Assembly: GCA_038230695.1 (NCBI GenBank)
Contig: JBBRMT010000025.1
Location: forward strand, 1 to 29,820
Reading direction: 5' to 3'
DNA length: 29,820 bases
DNA from: QHBQ01 sp038230695
GTDB lineage: Bacteria; Chloroflexota; Chloroflexia; QHBQ01
The translations under genes and the position numbers were made by a program. The notes beneath the pieces are model-generated. The model was not told the DNA's origin. It did not search any database and worked only from the letters and a program-made list of their open reading frames with translations. The stretch's first letter is position 1, and the number at the start of each line of letters is the position of its first letter. Positions 23,631 through 29,820 of the stretch are shown here, one piece after another.

Positions 23631-24512
23631 TCAGCCCTTGCTCTCAACATATTGCCGATACAACTCGCGGCGGTCGAGGTGCAATCTGGTGGCAACTTGC
23701 TTGGCCGCCGCCGCCACGCTGAGACCACCCGCAACCAGCGCGTCCACCTGCGCCAACGGATCATCATTCCCCCTCCCCTGCAACAGGGGAGGGTTGGGGA
23801 TGGGGTTTTCTTCCCCCTCTCCCCGCCGGAGGAGAGGGCTGGGGAGAGGGAGCGGCGGGATGATGATCACAAACTCGCCACGCGGGTTGTTGACCGCAAA
23901 GTGGGCGATGGCAGCGGCAATGCTCTCGCGGCGAACCTCCTCATGCAGCTTGGTCAGTTCGCGGGCAACCACAACGGCGCGGTCAGGGCCAAGCGCAGTT
24001 TGCAAGTCGGCGAGGCTGGCGCGGACGCGATGAGGCGCTTCGTATAGCACAACCGGGCGCGGTTCGGCGGCAAGGGCAGCGTACCACTTACGCCGCTCAT
24101 TGCTGCGGCGCGGTGGGAAACCGACATAGGTGAACTGGGCGAACGGTAGGCCGGATACTACCAGCGCAGTCAGCAGCGCACTCGCCCCTGGCACGGCAGT
24201 GACCGCATAACCGGCTTCCAGCGCGGCGTTGATTAGCTCGTAGCCAGGGTCGCTCAGGCCGGGGGTGCCAGCATCGCTGATCAAGGCGACATCGCCCTCG
24301 GCCAGCGCGGCAAGGATGGTGGGGACGCGCTCATCCTTGTTATGCTCGTGATAGGCAATTGTGTGGGTGGTAATCTCATAACGCTGCAAGAGGATGCGGG
24401 CATGGCGGGTATCCTCGACCGCAATCAGCCGCGCCTCGCGCAGCACGCGCAACGCCCGCAGGCTGATGTCTTCGAGGTTGCCAATCGGGGTGCTGACTAC
24501 ATACAAAGTCAT
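23631..24512 (-). CDS. rsmI: 16S rRNA (cytidine-1402-2'-O)-methyltransferase
   Basis: A 293-residue SAM-dependent methyltransferase modifying C1402 of 16S rRNA. Family signatures: LYVVSTPIGNLEDISLRAL (3-21), AVEDTRHARILL (31-42), HEHNKDERVP, ALISDAGTPGLSDPGY (76-91), AVPGASALLTALVVSGLP and FVGFPP-like YVGFPPRRSNER. Residues about 219-253 (PLPLPSPLLRRGEGE... to GNDDPLAQ) are not family sequence. They are encoded by CCCTCCCC/GGGGAGGG palindromic repeats (23778-23852) inserted in frame between the methyltransferase core and the C-terminal helical domain (GGLSVAAAAKQVATRLHLDRRELYRQY), which is intact. No Shine-Dalgarno is visible because a heptamer array abuts the ATG. Confidence 0.93.
   Translation of the reverse strand: MTLYVVSTPIGNLEDISLRALRVLREARLIAVEDTRHARILLQRYEITTHTIAYHEHNKDERVPTILAALAEGDVALISDAGTPGLSDPGYELINAALEAGYAVTAVPGASALLTALVVSGLPFAQFTYVGFPPRRSNERRKWYAALAAEPRPVVLYEAPHRVRASLADLQTALGPDRAVVVARELTKLHEEVRRESIAAAIAHFAVNNPRGEFVIIIPPLPLPSPLLRRGEGEENPIPNPPLLQGRGNDDPLAQVDALVAGGLSVAAAAKQVATRLHLDRRELYRQYVESKG
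23778..23852. repeat. Palindromic repeat inserted inside rsmI
   Basis: Two hairpins in a row: CCCTCCCCTGCAACAGGGGA with GGG, and CCCTCTCCCCGCCGG with AGGAGAGGG. It belongs to the family at 21671-21708 and keeps the reading frame open. Confidence 0.75.
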
Positions 24513-24540
24513 AGTGCTGAGTGCTGAGTGCTGAGTGCGA
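24513..24540. repeat. Heptamer tandem array (AGTGCTG) abutting the rsmI start
   Basis: AGTGCTG three times, then AGTGCGA. The array touches the rsmI start codon (24510-24512), occupying the usual ribosome-binding position. Confidence 0.8.
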
Positions 24541-24552
24541 AGTTAAGGCTTT

Positions 24553-25071
24553 TCATGTTTGTGTGCCTGCCAGTTCCAGCGCCACAAACCCCACCAGGGT
24601 AAGCTCCTGCTCAAGTTCATCGCGCTCCAGGTCGGCGGGCAGGCTGCTGAACTCGCGGATGGCGAGAGCGGTTAGCTGGACTGGCGGGGTGAGGAAGGCA
24701 GCGGCGACGGCGACGCTGGGCAACTCGCCACCCACTGCTGCGCTGCAATGGGCGATGATCTGCTCGTAATCGCCTTCCACATACAGAGTTGCGCCGCCGG
24801 GGAGCAGATAGAGCGCGGAACTGACTTGCCGTTGCTGGGTGAGCAACCAGGTTTGCAGTAGATCTCCGCCCTGATCGCGCACTGCATCAGGGTCGTAGCC
24901 TGCATCGTGGAGCATAGCCACGATCGTCCAGTAGAACGCGCTCCCTGGTGTGGCATAGGCGACGGGATCCATGGCGCGAAGTGCGATTTCGAGCAGGCGG
25001 AATTGTTCGCCCGCCGTGAGCGGCTGACCGTCGGGAGAGAGATAATGGGTGATGGTCATCGCGTGGGCCAT
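24553..25071 (-). CDS. Unknown protein upstream of rsmI
   Basis: A 172-residue soluble protein that I do not recognise. The start at 25071 is supported by GAGGT 6 nt upstream. It looks mixed alpha/beta, with an N-terminal helix (LTAGEQFRLLEIALRAM), a central strand pair (SSALYLLPGGATLYVEGDYEQIIAHC) and Ala/Val-rich segments at the C terminus ending in an acidic helix (ADLERDELEQELTLV). It is the gene before rsmI on the minus strand, 40 nt apart, probably cotranscribed. A minus-strand TATAAT (25103-25108) lies upstream. No catalytic motif is evident. Confidence 0.65.
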   Translation of the reverse strand: MAHAMTITHYLSPDGQPLTAGEQFRLLEIALRAMDPVAYATPGSAFYWTIVAMLHDAGYDPDAVRDQGGDLLQTWLLTQQRQVSSALYLLPGGATLYVEGDYEQIIAHCSAAVGGELPSVAVAAAFLTPPVQLTALAIREFSSLPADLERDELEQELTLVGFVALELAGTQT

Positions 25072-25102
25072 GCTTTACCTCGGTTCGTTTTATGGTTGCC
25101 TC

Positions 25103-25126
25103 ATTATACTCCAATTGTGATATAAT
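25103..25126. promoter_or_regulatory. Divergent -10 elements for the unknown gene and dhaL2
   Basis: Plus strand: extended -10 TGATATAAT (25118-25126), with TTGCCT at 25096-25101 as a poor, 19-nt-spaced -35. Minus strand: TATAAT at 25108-25103 facing the gene at 24553-25071. Confidence 0.55.
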
Positions 25127-25175
25127 GCGTTACCAACCCTATATTCCCCCCCTTCAGCAAGCATAGGCCAAGGCG

Positions 25176-25838
25176 ATGAACACTAATTCGATCGAGGCAA
25201 GCGTATTCTGGGAGATCATCGGCGGCTTTGCCGCTACGATGGACGAGAATAGCGACTACCTGACCGCGCTCGATGCGGCGATTGGCGACGGCGACCACGG
25301 GCGCAACATGGCGCATGGCTTCGCCAGCGTGCGCGAGGAGTTGCCCGCGCTGGGGCGAGTGGGGATTGGCCCACTGCTGCGGGCCGTGGGGCTGAATCTG
25401 GTATCATCTGTAGGCGGCGCGAGTGGGCCGCTTTATGGCGCGGTGTTCATCGAGGCGGGCATCGCCACCGGGCTGGTGCAGCGGGTGGAGCTACCTGACC
25501 TGGCGCGGATGATGCGGGCGGGCTGCGATGCGTTGGCGCGGCGGGGACGCTGCAAGGTGGGCGACAAGACGATAATGGACGCGCTTGCTCCCGCCACCGA
25601 GGCATTGGAAGCCGCTGCCGCGCAACGCACTCCGCTGCTCGAAGCGCTGCAAGCCAGTGTCAGCGCGGCGCACGCGGGGATGCTCTCCACTATCCCGCTG
25701 GTGGCCCGTTGCGGGCTGGCGATGCAATATGGCGAACGCTCTGCCGGACATCAGGATGCGGGCGCAACCTCTTGCTACTTGCTGCTCAACTCCATCCTGA
25801 ACACTGTGTTGCGGCTGGGGATGGAGCGCGAACGATGA
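25176..25838 (+). CDS. Second DhaL-like protein, coupled to a histidine kinase
   Basis: A 220-residue DhaL paralogue. The ADP-Mg aspartates are conserved (D33, D38 and D40 in LDAAIGDGDHGRNM), as are SVGGASGPLYGAVF and DKTIMDALAPA. The end motif reads GERSAGHQDAGATS, where the operon DhaL has GERSIGHPDPGATS. There is no partner dhaK or dhaM here. Its stop overlaps the kinase start (ATGATGA at 25835-25841), so the pair is translationally coupled. In E. coli DhaL and DhaK directly control the regulator DhaR, so a DhaL used as a signal reporter has precedent. I infer a regulatory role, perhaps reporting ADP/ATP state of the Dha phosphorelay. It could also be a phosphotransferase for another DhaK elsewhere. 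Confidence 0.85.
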   Translation: MNTNSIEASVFWEIIGGFAATMDENSDYLTALDAAIGDGDHGRNMAHGFASVREELPALGRVGIGPLLRAVGLNLVSSVGGASGPLYGAVFIEAGIATGLVQRVELPDLARMMRAGCDALARRGRCKVGDKTIMDALAPATEALEAAAAQRTPLLEALQASVSAAHAGMLSTIPLVARCGLAMQYGERSAGHQDAGATSCYLLLNSILNTVLRLGMERER

Positions 25839-27655
25839 TGCTGATGGCTGAACCCGCCAGTGCGGTTGCCGAGGTGATTGCCGCGCTCGATGCCAACGCG
25901 CTGGTGATTAGCGCAGGTGGGCTGGTAACTTACGTCAGCCCCGCGCTCGACGCGCTGCTGGGCGGCGATGGCGACTGGGTGGGGCAGTCGTGGGCGCACG
26001 TCTGGGCGGTGCTGGGGCAGAACGCGCCGCTGGTCAGCCGCCGCCCCCAGCGGGTGCAGCTAAGGCGCGGCGACGGTCAACTGGTGGCCGCTCAGGTGCA
26101 GGGCATCGCCATCAGTAGCGGCACGCTGGTGGTGGTCAAGGACCTGAGCGGCGAGGAGGAGCGCGAGCGCGAGAGCGTACGCATCTTCCACGAGGCGCAG
26201 AGCCAGGCCGACGACCTGTTCGCCCTCTACCAGATTACCCAGTTTATGGCAACCGCGCAGAACCTCAACCAGCTATGCGACACCCTGCTGCACGAGGTGA
26301 TGCGTAGCACCGAGGCGGAGGCAGGCTGCCTGTTGCTCAAGGATTTGTATGGCGATACGCTGCTGCCCGCCGCCTGGCTGAATCTAGGGCAGCCGCCCAT
26401 CCTGGCCGATGAGCAGGCCGCACGGGCCTGGGTCGAGCAGGCGGCGGGTAGCAACAGCCTGCTGATGTTGCCACTAAGCGCCGAGGAACAGACGGTGGGC
26501 GTTGCCCTGCTGATAGGCCGCGACTTCGACCAGCACAGCCGCCGCTTCCTGCAAACCGTGGCCCACGAGATGGCGATTGCGCTGCGGGCGATGCAGCGGC
26601 GCGAGGAACTGGCCGCCCAGGAGCAGAAGCTGGAAGCAATCGTGGCGGCCACTACCGACAGCATCATCCAGGTAGACCAGCATTGCCGCGTGGTGGGGGT
26701 GAACCCCGCCGCTGCCGCGCTGCTGGAGGTGAGCGAAACCGCTGCGCTGGGTCGCGCCTGCGCCGATGTGCTGGGCTGCGCCAATCAGTGCGCGGGTGAT
26801 TGTCCCTTTGCCGCTGTATTGTCGAGCCGCAAGCCAATCGAGTATCAGGAGCGCGAGGTGCAGGCCACTACCGGGTTGCGCCACAGCGTGGCCGCCAGCT
26901 ATGCGCCGCTGGAGGTGGGCGGTGATGACGCGCTGGGCGCGGTGGCAATTTTGCTGGACATCACCCGCCAGAAGCAGATTGAGCAGATCAAGGACGATTT
27001 CATCACCACCGTTTCGCACGAGCTACGCACCCCTCTAACCCTGCTGCGCGGCTACAGCGACACACTGCTGCACCTGCGCCTGACCCGTGAGCAGCAGCAG
27101 CGTTGCTTCACCGGCATTGCCAATACCACCGCCGCGCTCAGTCGGCTGGTCGAAGAGGTGCTGGACGTAACCCGCATCGAGGAGGGACGGTTGGCGTTGC
27201 AGGTCGAGGAGTTGAGCGTAGCCGAACTGGTCGAGTCCACGCTGCGGATTCAGCCTGAGTGGCGGCAGCGCATCGAAGCTCATACCGATGGCGGGCTACT
27301 GATATGGGCCGATCGGGTGCGCCTAACCCAGGTGCTTGTCAACCTGATTGATAATGCGCTAAAATACTCACCGGGCGGCCAGCCAGTCCACCTGCGGGTA
27401 CGGGCGCTGGCGGGTGGAGTGGAGTTCACGGTGCAGGACGATGGTATCGGCATCCCCGGCGCGGAGCAGGATGCGCTGTTCACCCGGTTTCAGCGGGCCA
27501 GCAATGCACGGGCTTCGCAGATCCCTGGCAGCGGGCTGGGCCTGTACATCTGCCGCGCCATCATCGAAGCGCACGGCGGGCGCATCTGGCTAACCAGCGT
27601 GCAGCATCGCGGCGCCACGGTGGGGTTCATGATACCGGCACAACCTAATAAATAG
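25835..27655 (+). CDS. Soluble PAS-GAF-PAS sensor histidine kinase
   Basis: A 606-residue cytoplasmic kinase with no transmembrane segment. Start ATG 25835, with GGAG 7 nt upstream inside dhaL2. Domains: a divergent PAS (14-105), a coiled linker (106-130), GAF (about 125-255), a second PAS (262-378) with four cysteines C309, C315, C319 and C323 in ACADVLGCANQCAGDC, HisKA with H395 in FITTVSHELRTPLTLLRGY, and HATPase_c: N box VNLIDNALKYSP (502-513), G1 DDGIGIP (535-541), G2 GSGLGL (565-570). All catalytic boxes look intact. The cysteine spacing could hold a metal or Fe-S centre, or simply be redox-active. The partner is most likely the regulator encoded 133 nt downstream. Confidence 0.9.
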   Translation: MMLMAEPASAVAEVIAALDANALVISAGGLVTYVSPALDALLGGDGDWVGQSWAHVWAVLGQNAPLVSRRPQRVQLRRGDGQLVAAQVQGIAISSGTLVVVKDLSGEEERERESVRIFHEAQSQADDLFALYQITQFMATAQNLNQLCDTLLHEVMRSTEAEAGCLLLKDLYGDTLLPAAWLNLGQPPILADEQAARAWVEQAAGSNSLLMLPLSAEEQTVGVALLIGRDFDQHSRRFLQTVAHEMAIALRAMQRREELAAQEQKLEAIVAATTDSIIQVDQHCRVVGVNPAAAALLEVSETAALGRACADVLGCANQCAGDCPFAAVLSSRKPIEYQEREVQATTGLRHSVAASYAPLEVGGDDALGAVAILLDITRQKQIEQIKDDFITTVSHELRTPLTLLRGYSDTLLHLRLTREQQQRCFTGIANTTAALSRLVEEVLDVTRIEEGRLALQVEELSVAELVESTLRIQPEWRQRIEAHTDGGLLIWADRVRLTQVLVNLIDNALKYSPGGQPVHLRVRALAGGVEFTVQDDGIGIPGAEQDALFTRFQRASNARASQIPGSGLGLYICRAIIEAHGGRIWLTSVQHRGATVGFMIPAQPNK

Positions 27656-27678
27656 CTTTGGCTCCATCGCCAATTGAT

Positions 27679-27741
27679 CCAGGGCGAACAACGGTTCGCC
27701 CCTACAGAAAATACATCATCCGTGCGGCCTTTTGGTATAAT
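27679..27741. repeat. REP-like palindrome carrying an outward promoter
   Basis: CCAGGGCGAACAACGG pairs with TTCGCCCCTAC (27680-27705). The end module TGGTATAAT (27733-27741) follows 34 nt from the core edge and faces the response-regulator gene. Confidence 0.6.
27733..27741 (+). promoter_or_regulatory. Extended -10 for the response regulator
   Basis: TGGTATAAT, predicted start near 27748, just inside the heptamer array at 27746-27773. No clear -35. It suggests that the regulator can be transcribed apart from the kinase. Confidence 0.5.
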
Positions 27742-27745
27742 ACAT

Positions 27746-27773
27746 AATTCAACATTCCTAATTCAACATTCCC
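27746..27773. repeat. Heptamer tandem array (AATTCAA/CATTCCT)
   Basis: AATTCAA, CATTCCT, AATTCAA, CATTCCC lie in the leader of the response regulator; same pattern as 9629-9662. Confidence 0.75.
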
Positions 27774-27788
27774 CAAAGGGGGTTGCCA

Positions 27789-28490
27789 ATGACGGCAAAG
27801 ATACTCATCGTCGAAGATGAAAGCAAGATCGCCGACCTGGTGCGGCTATGGCTGGAGCAGGCGGGTTACGCCTGCGTGAGCGCGACAAGCGGGCTGGAGG
27901 CGTTGCAGATGTTCTACTACGCCCGCCCCAGCCTGGTCATCCTCGATATTGCTTTGCCGCAGATGGATGGCTGGCAGGTGTGCGAACGCATCCGCGAAAT
28001 GTCGGACGTGCCGATCATGATGCTGACCGCCAAGACCGACGAGGCCGACAAGGTTCGTGGGCTGGGCATGGGCGCGGACGACTACGTAACTAAACCCTTC
28101 AGCTTCCCCGAACTAGTCGCCAGGGTGCAGGCGTTGCTGCGGCGGGCCAGCCGCCCTGCCACCGGCGAACTGAACGGCAAGGTGCAGGTCTACCAGCAGG
28201 CCGATCTTTGGCTCGATACCAGCAACCATCAGGCCACCCTGCACGGCAAGGAACTGAAGCTGACCCGCACCGAATTCAAGCTACTCGCCTTCCTGGTACA
28301 GCACGCCGGGCAACTGCTCAGTCACAATCAGATCCTCGAAGCGGTGTGGGGGCCGAGCTACCGCGACGAACTGGACTCGCTCAGGATGTATATCCGCAAC
28401 CTGCGCCGTAAGCTGGAAGAAGATCACGGCAACCATCATTACATCGAAACCGAGCACGGCATCGGCTATCGGTTTGTTAAAACGAGTTGA
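27789..28490 (+). CDS. OmpR/PhoB-family response regulator
   Basis: A 233-residue transcription regulator. Receiver: E9-D10 in ILIVEDESK, phospho-acceptor D53 in VILDIALPQMDG, T80 in IMMLTAK, K102 in DDYVTKPFSFPEL. The winged-helix output domain is about 130-230: LKLTRTEFKLLAFLVQHAGQLLSHNQILEAVWG, recognition helix region DELDSLRMYIRNLRRKLE, wing YIETEHGIGYRF. The start is ATG 27789 with AAAGGGGG 6 nt upstream, in preference to TTG 27783. Probable partner of the kinase encoded at 25835-27655, though a repeat with its own promoter lies between them. Target genes are unknown; the glp/dha divergon in this window is a reasonable candidate but unproven. Confidence 0.93.
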   Translation: MTAKILIVEDESKIADLVRLWLEQAGYACVSATSGLEALQMFYYARPSLVILDIALPQMDGWQVCERIREMSDVPIMMLTAKTDEADKVRGLGMGADDYVTKPFSFPELVARVQALLRRASRPATGELNGKVQVYQQADLWLDTSNHQATLHGKELKLTRTEFKLLAFLVQHAGQLLSHNQILEAVWGPSYRDELDSLRMYIRNLRRKLEEDHGNHHYIETEHGIGYRFVKTS

Positions 28491-28502
28491 AAGGAGTATC
28501 AT

Positions 28503-28982
28503 GTGACTCATGAGCAGATTATAGACACACTAAACAGCACCGCCTCACGGATAGAAGTAATTGTCGTAGGCTTGAATAACGAACAATTGCAGCAACGCGG
28601 TGTGGACGGCCACTGGTCAATCAAGGAAATCAGCGGCCACCTGCTAGACGATGCGGTGCATTATGGCGATCACTTTCGCCGCATTGTCGCCGAAAACAAC
28701 CCGCTGCTTCCTGGCTACGATCAGGATGCGGCCAATGTAGAAGGTAAGTACAACGAGCGAGCCATAAAGCCAGTGATTAGCGAGTTTGATATGCTGGATA
28801 AGCAAATCGCCGTCCTACTCAGCGAACTCGATGAAGCTAGCTGGCAACGCACTGGGGTACACGAGGAGCGCGGCCCAACCACGCTTGAGGCGATCGTGGT
28901 ACACTATACCAGGCACGAGCAGGAGCATTTCGCCGAAATCGAGAGCAGGGTAGCGGAGGTAAACCAGGCAATCGCAGCATAA
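28503..28982 (+). CDS. DinB-like (DinB_2) four-helix protein, first of a tandem pair
   Basis: A 159-residue predicted four-helix bundle of the DinB/YfiT superfamily, metal-binding proteins that include thiol-dependent transferases. The metal-ligand set is H46 (WSIKEISGHLLDD), H138 and H142 (RHEQEHFAEI). The start is GTG 28503, with AAGGAG 6 nt upstream; the ATG at 28501 is followed directly by TGA and cannot be used. The downstream paralogue begins with the same MTHxxIIDTL, confirming the start. It begins 12 nt after the response-regulator stop, so cotranscription is likely. The substrate is unknown. Confidence 0.82.
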   Translation: MTHEQIIDTLNSTASRIEVIVVGLNNEQLQQRGVDGHWSIKEISGHLLDDAVHYGDHFRRIVAENNPLLPGYDQDAANVEGKYNERAIKPVISEFDMLDKQIAVLLSELDEASWQRTGVHEERGPTTLEAIVVHYTRHEQEHFAEIESRVAEVNQAIAA

Positions 28983-29014
28983 TCTGCTGCCCAACAAGAC
29001 AAGGAGCTAAAAAG

Positions 29015-29491
29015 ATGACTCATGACGAGATTATTGACACCCTGGAACACACCGCCTCACGCATCGAGGCGATTGATGAGAACCTGAGCGAGGGCGAATT
29101 GCAGCAGCGCGGCGCGGATGGCCACTGGTCAATCAAGGAGCTGGTCGGCCACCTACGTGATGCGGCATATATGTACGATGAGCGCATCCGCCTGGTTGCC
29201 AGTGAGGATAACCCCTTCCTGCCCAGCTTCGACCAGGACAAGATGATGGCTGACGGCCATTACGAGACCCGCGAGGTTGGCTCGGTTATTGGCGAACTGG
29301 ACAGCCTGAGCAAGCAGACTGCTGGCGTGCTAAGTAGTCTGCGCGAACACGACTGGCACCGCCGTGGCACGCACGAGGAGCGTGGCGTTGTGACGCTAGA
29401 GTTTCTGGCCGATTATCAGGCCAGCCACCTACGCGAACACCTGGCCGAGATTGATGCGCGGGCGCAGGAGGTTAGCGGCAAGAGCGAGTGA
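29015..29491 (+). CDS. DinB-like (DinB_2) four-helix protein, second of a tandem pair
   Basis: A 158-residue paralogue of the preceding protein, clearly homologous along its whole length (MTHDEIIDTL, TASRIE, GELQQRG-DGHWSIKE, LLP/FLPSFDQD, GVVTLE). The histidines H46, H138 and H142 are conserved. AAGGAG precedes the ATG by 8 nt and the gap to the first copy is 32 nt, so the pair arose by tandem duplication and is probably one transcript, ended by the hairpin at 29501-29535. Identity by eye is moderate (roughly half), so the duplication is not recent. Confidence 0.83.
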   Translation: MTHDEIIDTLEHTASRIEAIDENLSEGELQQRGADGHWSIKELVGHLRDAAYMYDERIRLVASEDNPFLPSFDQDKMMADGHYETREVGSVIGELDSLSKQTAGVLSSLREHDWHRRGTHEERGVVTLEFLADYQASHLREHLAEIDARAQEVSGKSE

Positions 29492-29772
29492 TAAGTTTTG
29501 AGTGCTGAGGTTTGAGTTTAGCCTCAGCACTTTTATCAGGGCGGTGGAAACCTTGTGGGCAAAATGTGGATAAATTGGTGGACAAAGGTACTAGCCAAAT
29601 TTGACATAATGTGCTAAAATAGACATAAGCAAGCAGCCGTGCGGAGGGCCACCGTGCGTTGCGTGGAGTTTTGGGATTTCTTGATTTGCTACTACCGTCG
29701 TTAATCCCGCTCCGTCGTATCGTTCGTTCAGCCCATCAGCGCGGTTTGTACGCGAGAGAGTGTTGTTGCAGC
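29492..29772. other. Intergenic region before a truncated gene
   Basis: Holds the terminator and an AT-rich segment with TTGACA (29601-29606), a 17-nt spacer and CATAAG (29624-29629), a possible plus-strand promoter. GACATAA occurs twice (29603, 29622). The remainder up to 29772 shows no feature I can name. Confidence 0.45.
29501..29535 (+). terminator. Rho-independent terminator after the DinB pair
   Basis: AGTGCTGAGG (29501-29510) pairs perfectly with CCTCAGCACT (29522-29531), followed by TTTAT. The stem is built from degenerate GAGTGCT heptamers, like those at 24513. Confidence 0.8.
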
Positions 29773-29820
29773 ATGGAAAATACTAGCATCGAGGGCTTCC
29801 TCGCCTTCCTCGCCCAGCAG
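29773..29820 (+). CDS. Start of a gene truncated by the window edge
   Basis: ATG at 29773 opens 16 codons (MENTSIEGFLAFLAQQ) running off the end. The helical start with FLAFLAQQ is reminiscent of the SAM-like N terminus of tyrosine recombinases (Xer/phage integrase), but this is far too short to assign. No strong ribosome binding site is visible. Confidence 0.4.
   Translation, partial: MENTSIEGFLAFLAQQ

Noticed and set aside
23391..24047. 218-codon plus-strand frame overlapping rsmI
   Set aside because: Mostly antisense to rsmI and its inserted repeat, the remainder in repeat-rich intergenic sequence; no recognisable domain.
25709..25834. Longer N terminus for the histidine kinase
   Set aside because: It would overlap dhaL2 out of frame by 130 nt; the ATG at 25835 has GGAG at 7 nt and gives the standard overlapping stop/start junction.

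Overview
The window is about 29.8 kb of GC-rich bacterial chromosome. It is densely coding on both strands and has many small intergenic repeats. My best guess for the source is a Chloroflexota (Chloroflexia-like) bacterium. The grounds are a secreted M14 peptidase with a long Thr/Pro linker (TNTPTNTP type) ending in S-layer homology domains, the style of the soluble multi-PAS/GAF kinase and single-domain receivers, and the intergenic heptamer and palindrome families. There is no 16S rRNA or other marker here, so this is inference.

Layout. Positions 374-9448 (minus strand) hold an envelope/surface set: SLH-anchored M14 carboxypeptidase, GT2 glycosyltransferase, divergent MreB-like protein, dTDP-4-dehydrorhamnose reductase, an orphan NuoH/HycD-like membrane protein and a secreted S33-type alpha/beta hydrolase. 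A symmetric divergent promoter region separates these from a URO-D superfamily protein (9684-10691, plus). Then come tRNA-Asp, an EamA-type transporter, and an overlapping HicB-like gene.

The core of the window is glycerol and dihydroxyacetone (Dha) metabolism, 12344-21655. On the minus strand, dhaM-HPr-dhaK-dhaL-ptsI plus a small unknown gene encode a full PEP-dependent Dha kinase with its own EI and HPr, and no sugar-specific PTS permease is in view. Divergently, glpD-glpF-glpK encode glycerol-3-phosphate dehydrogenase, the glycerol channel and glycerol kinase. The two sets share a 279-bp intergenic region holding a near-perfect 126-bp hairpin. Its imperfect positions are almost all G.U pairs when read in the glpD sense.

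The right part is signalling and maintenance: two convergent stand-alone receiver proteins, RsmI (16S rRNA methyltransferase carrying an in-frame repeat insertion), an unknown gene, then a second DhaL translationally coupled to a soluble PAS-GAF-PAS histidine kinase and followed by an OmpR-type response regulator. Two tandem DinB-like proteins and the first codons of another gene close the window. The DhaL2-kinase-regulator set is a plausible sensor of Dha/glycerol flux and is my main candidate for an undescribed system.

Repeats are unusually informative. At least eleven heptanucleotide tandem arrays sit at gene ends, some overlapping stop codons or abutting start codons. A dispersed REP-like palindrome (GTAGGGGCG...CGCCCTGG) is often about 31-37 nt from a TATACCA end that, read outward, is an extended -10 promoter (TGGTATAAT). 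Two larger palindromic elements (about 80 and 150 bp) occur twice each.
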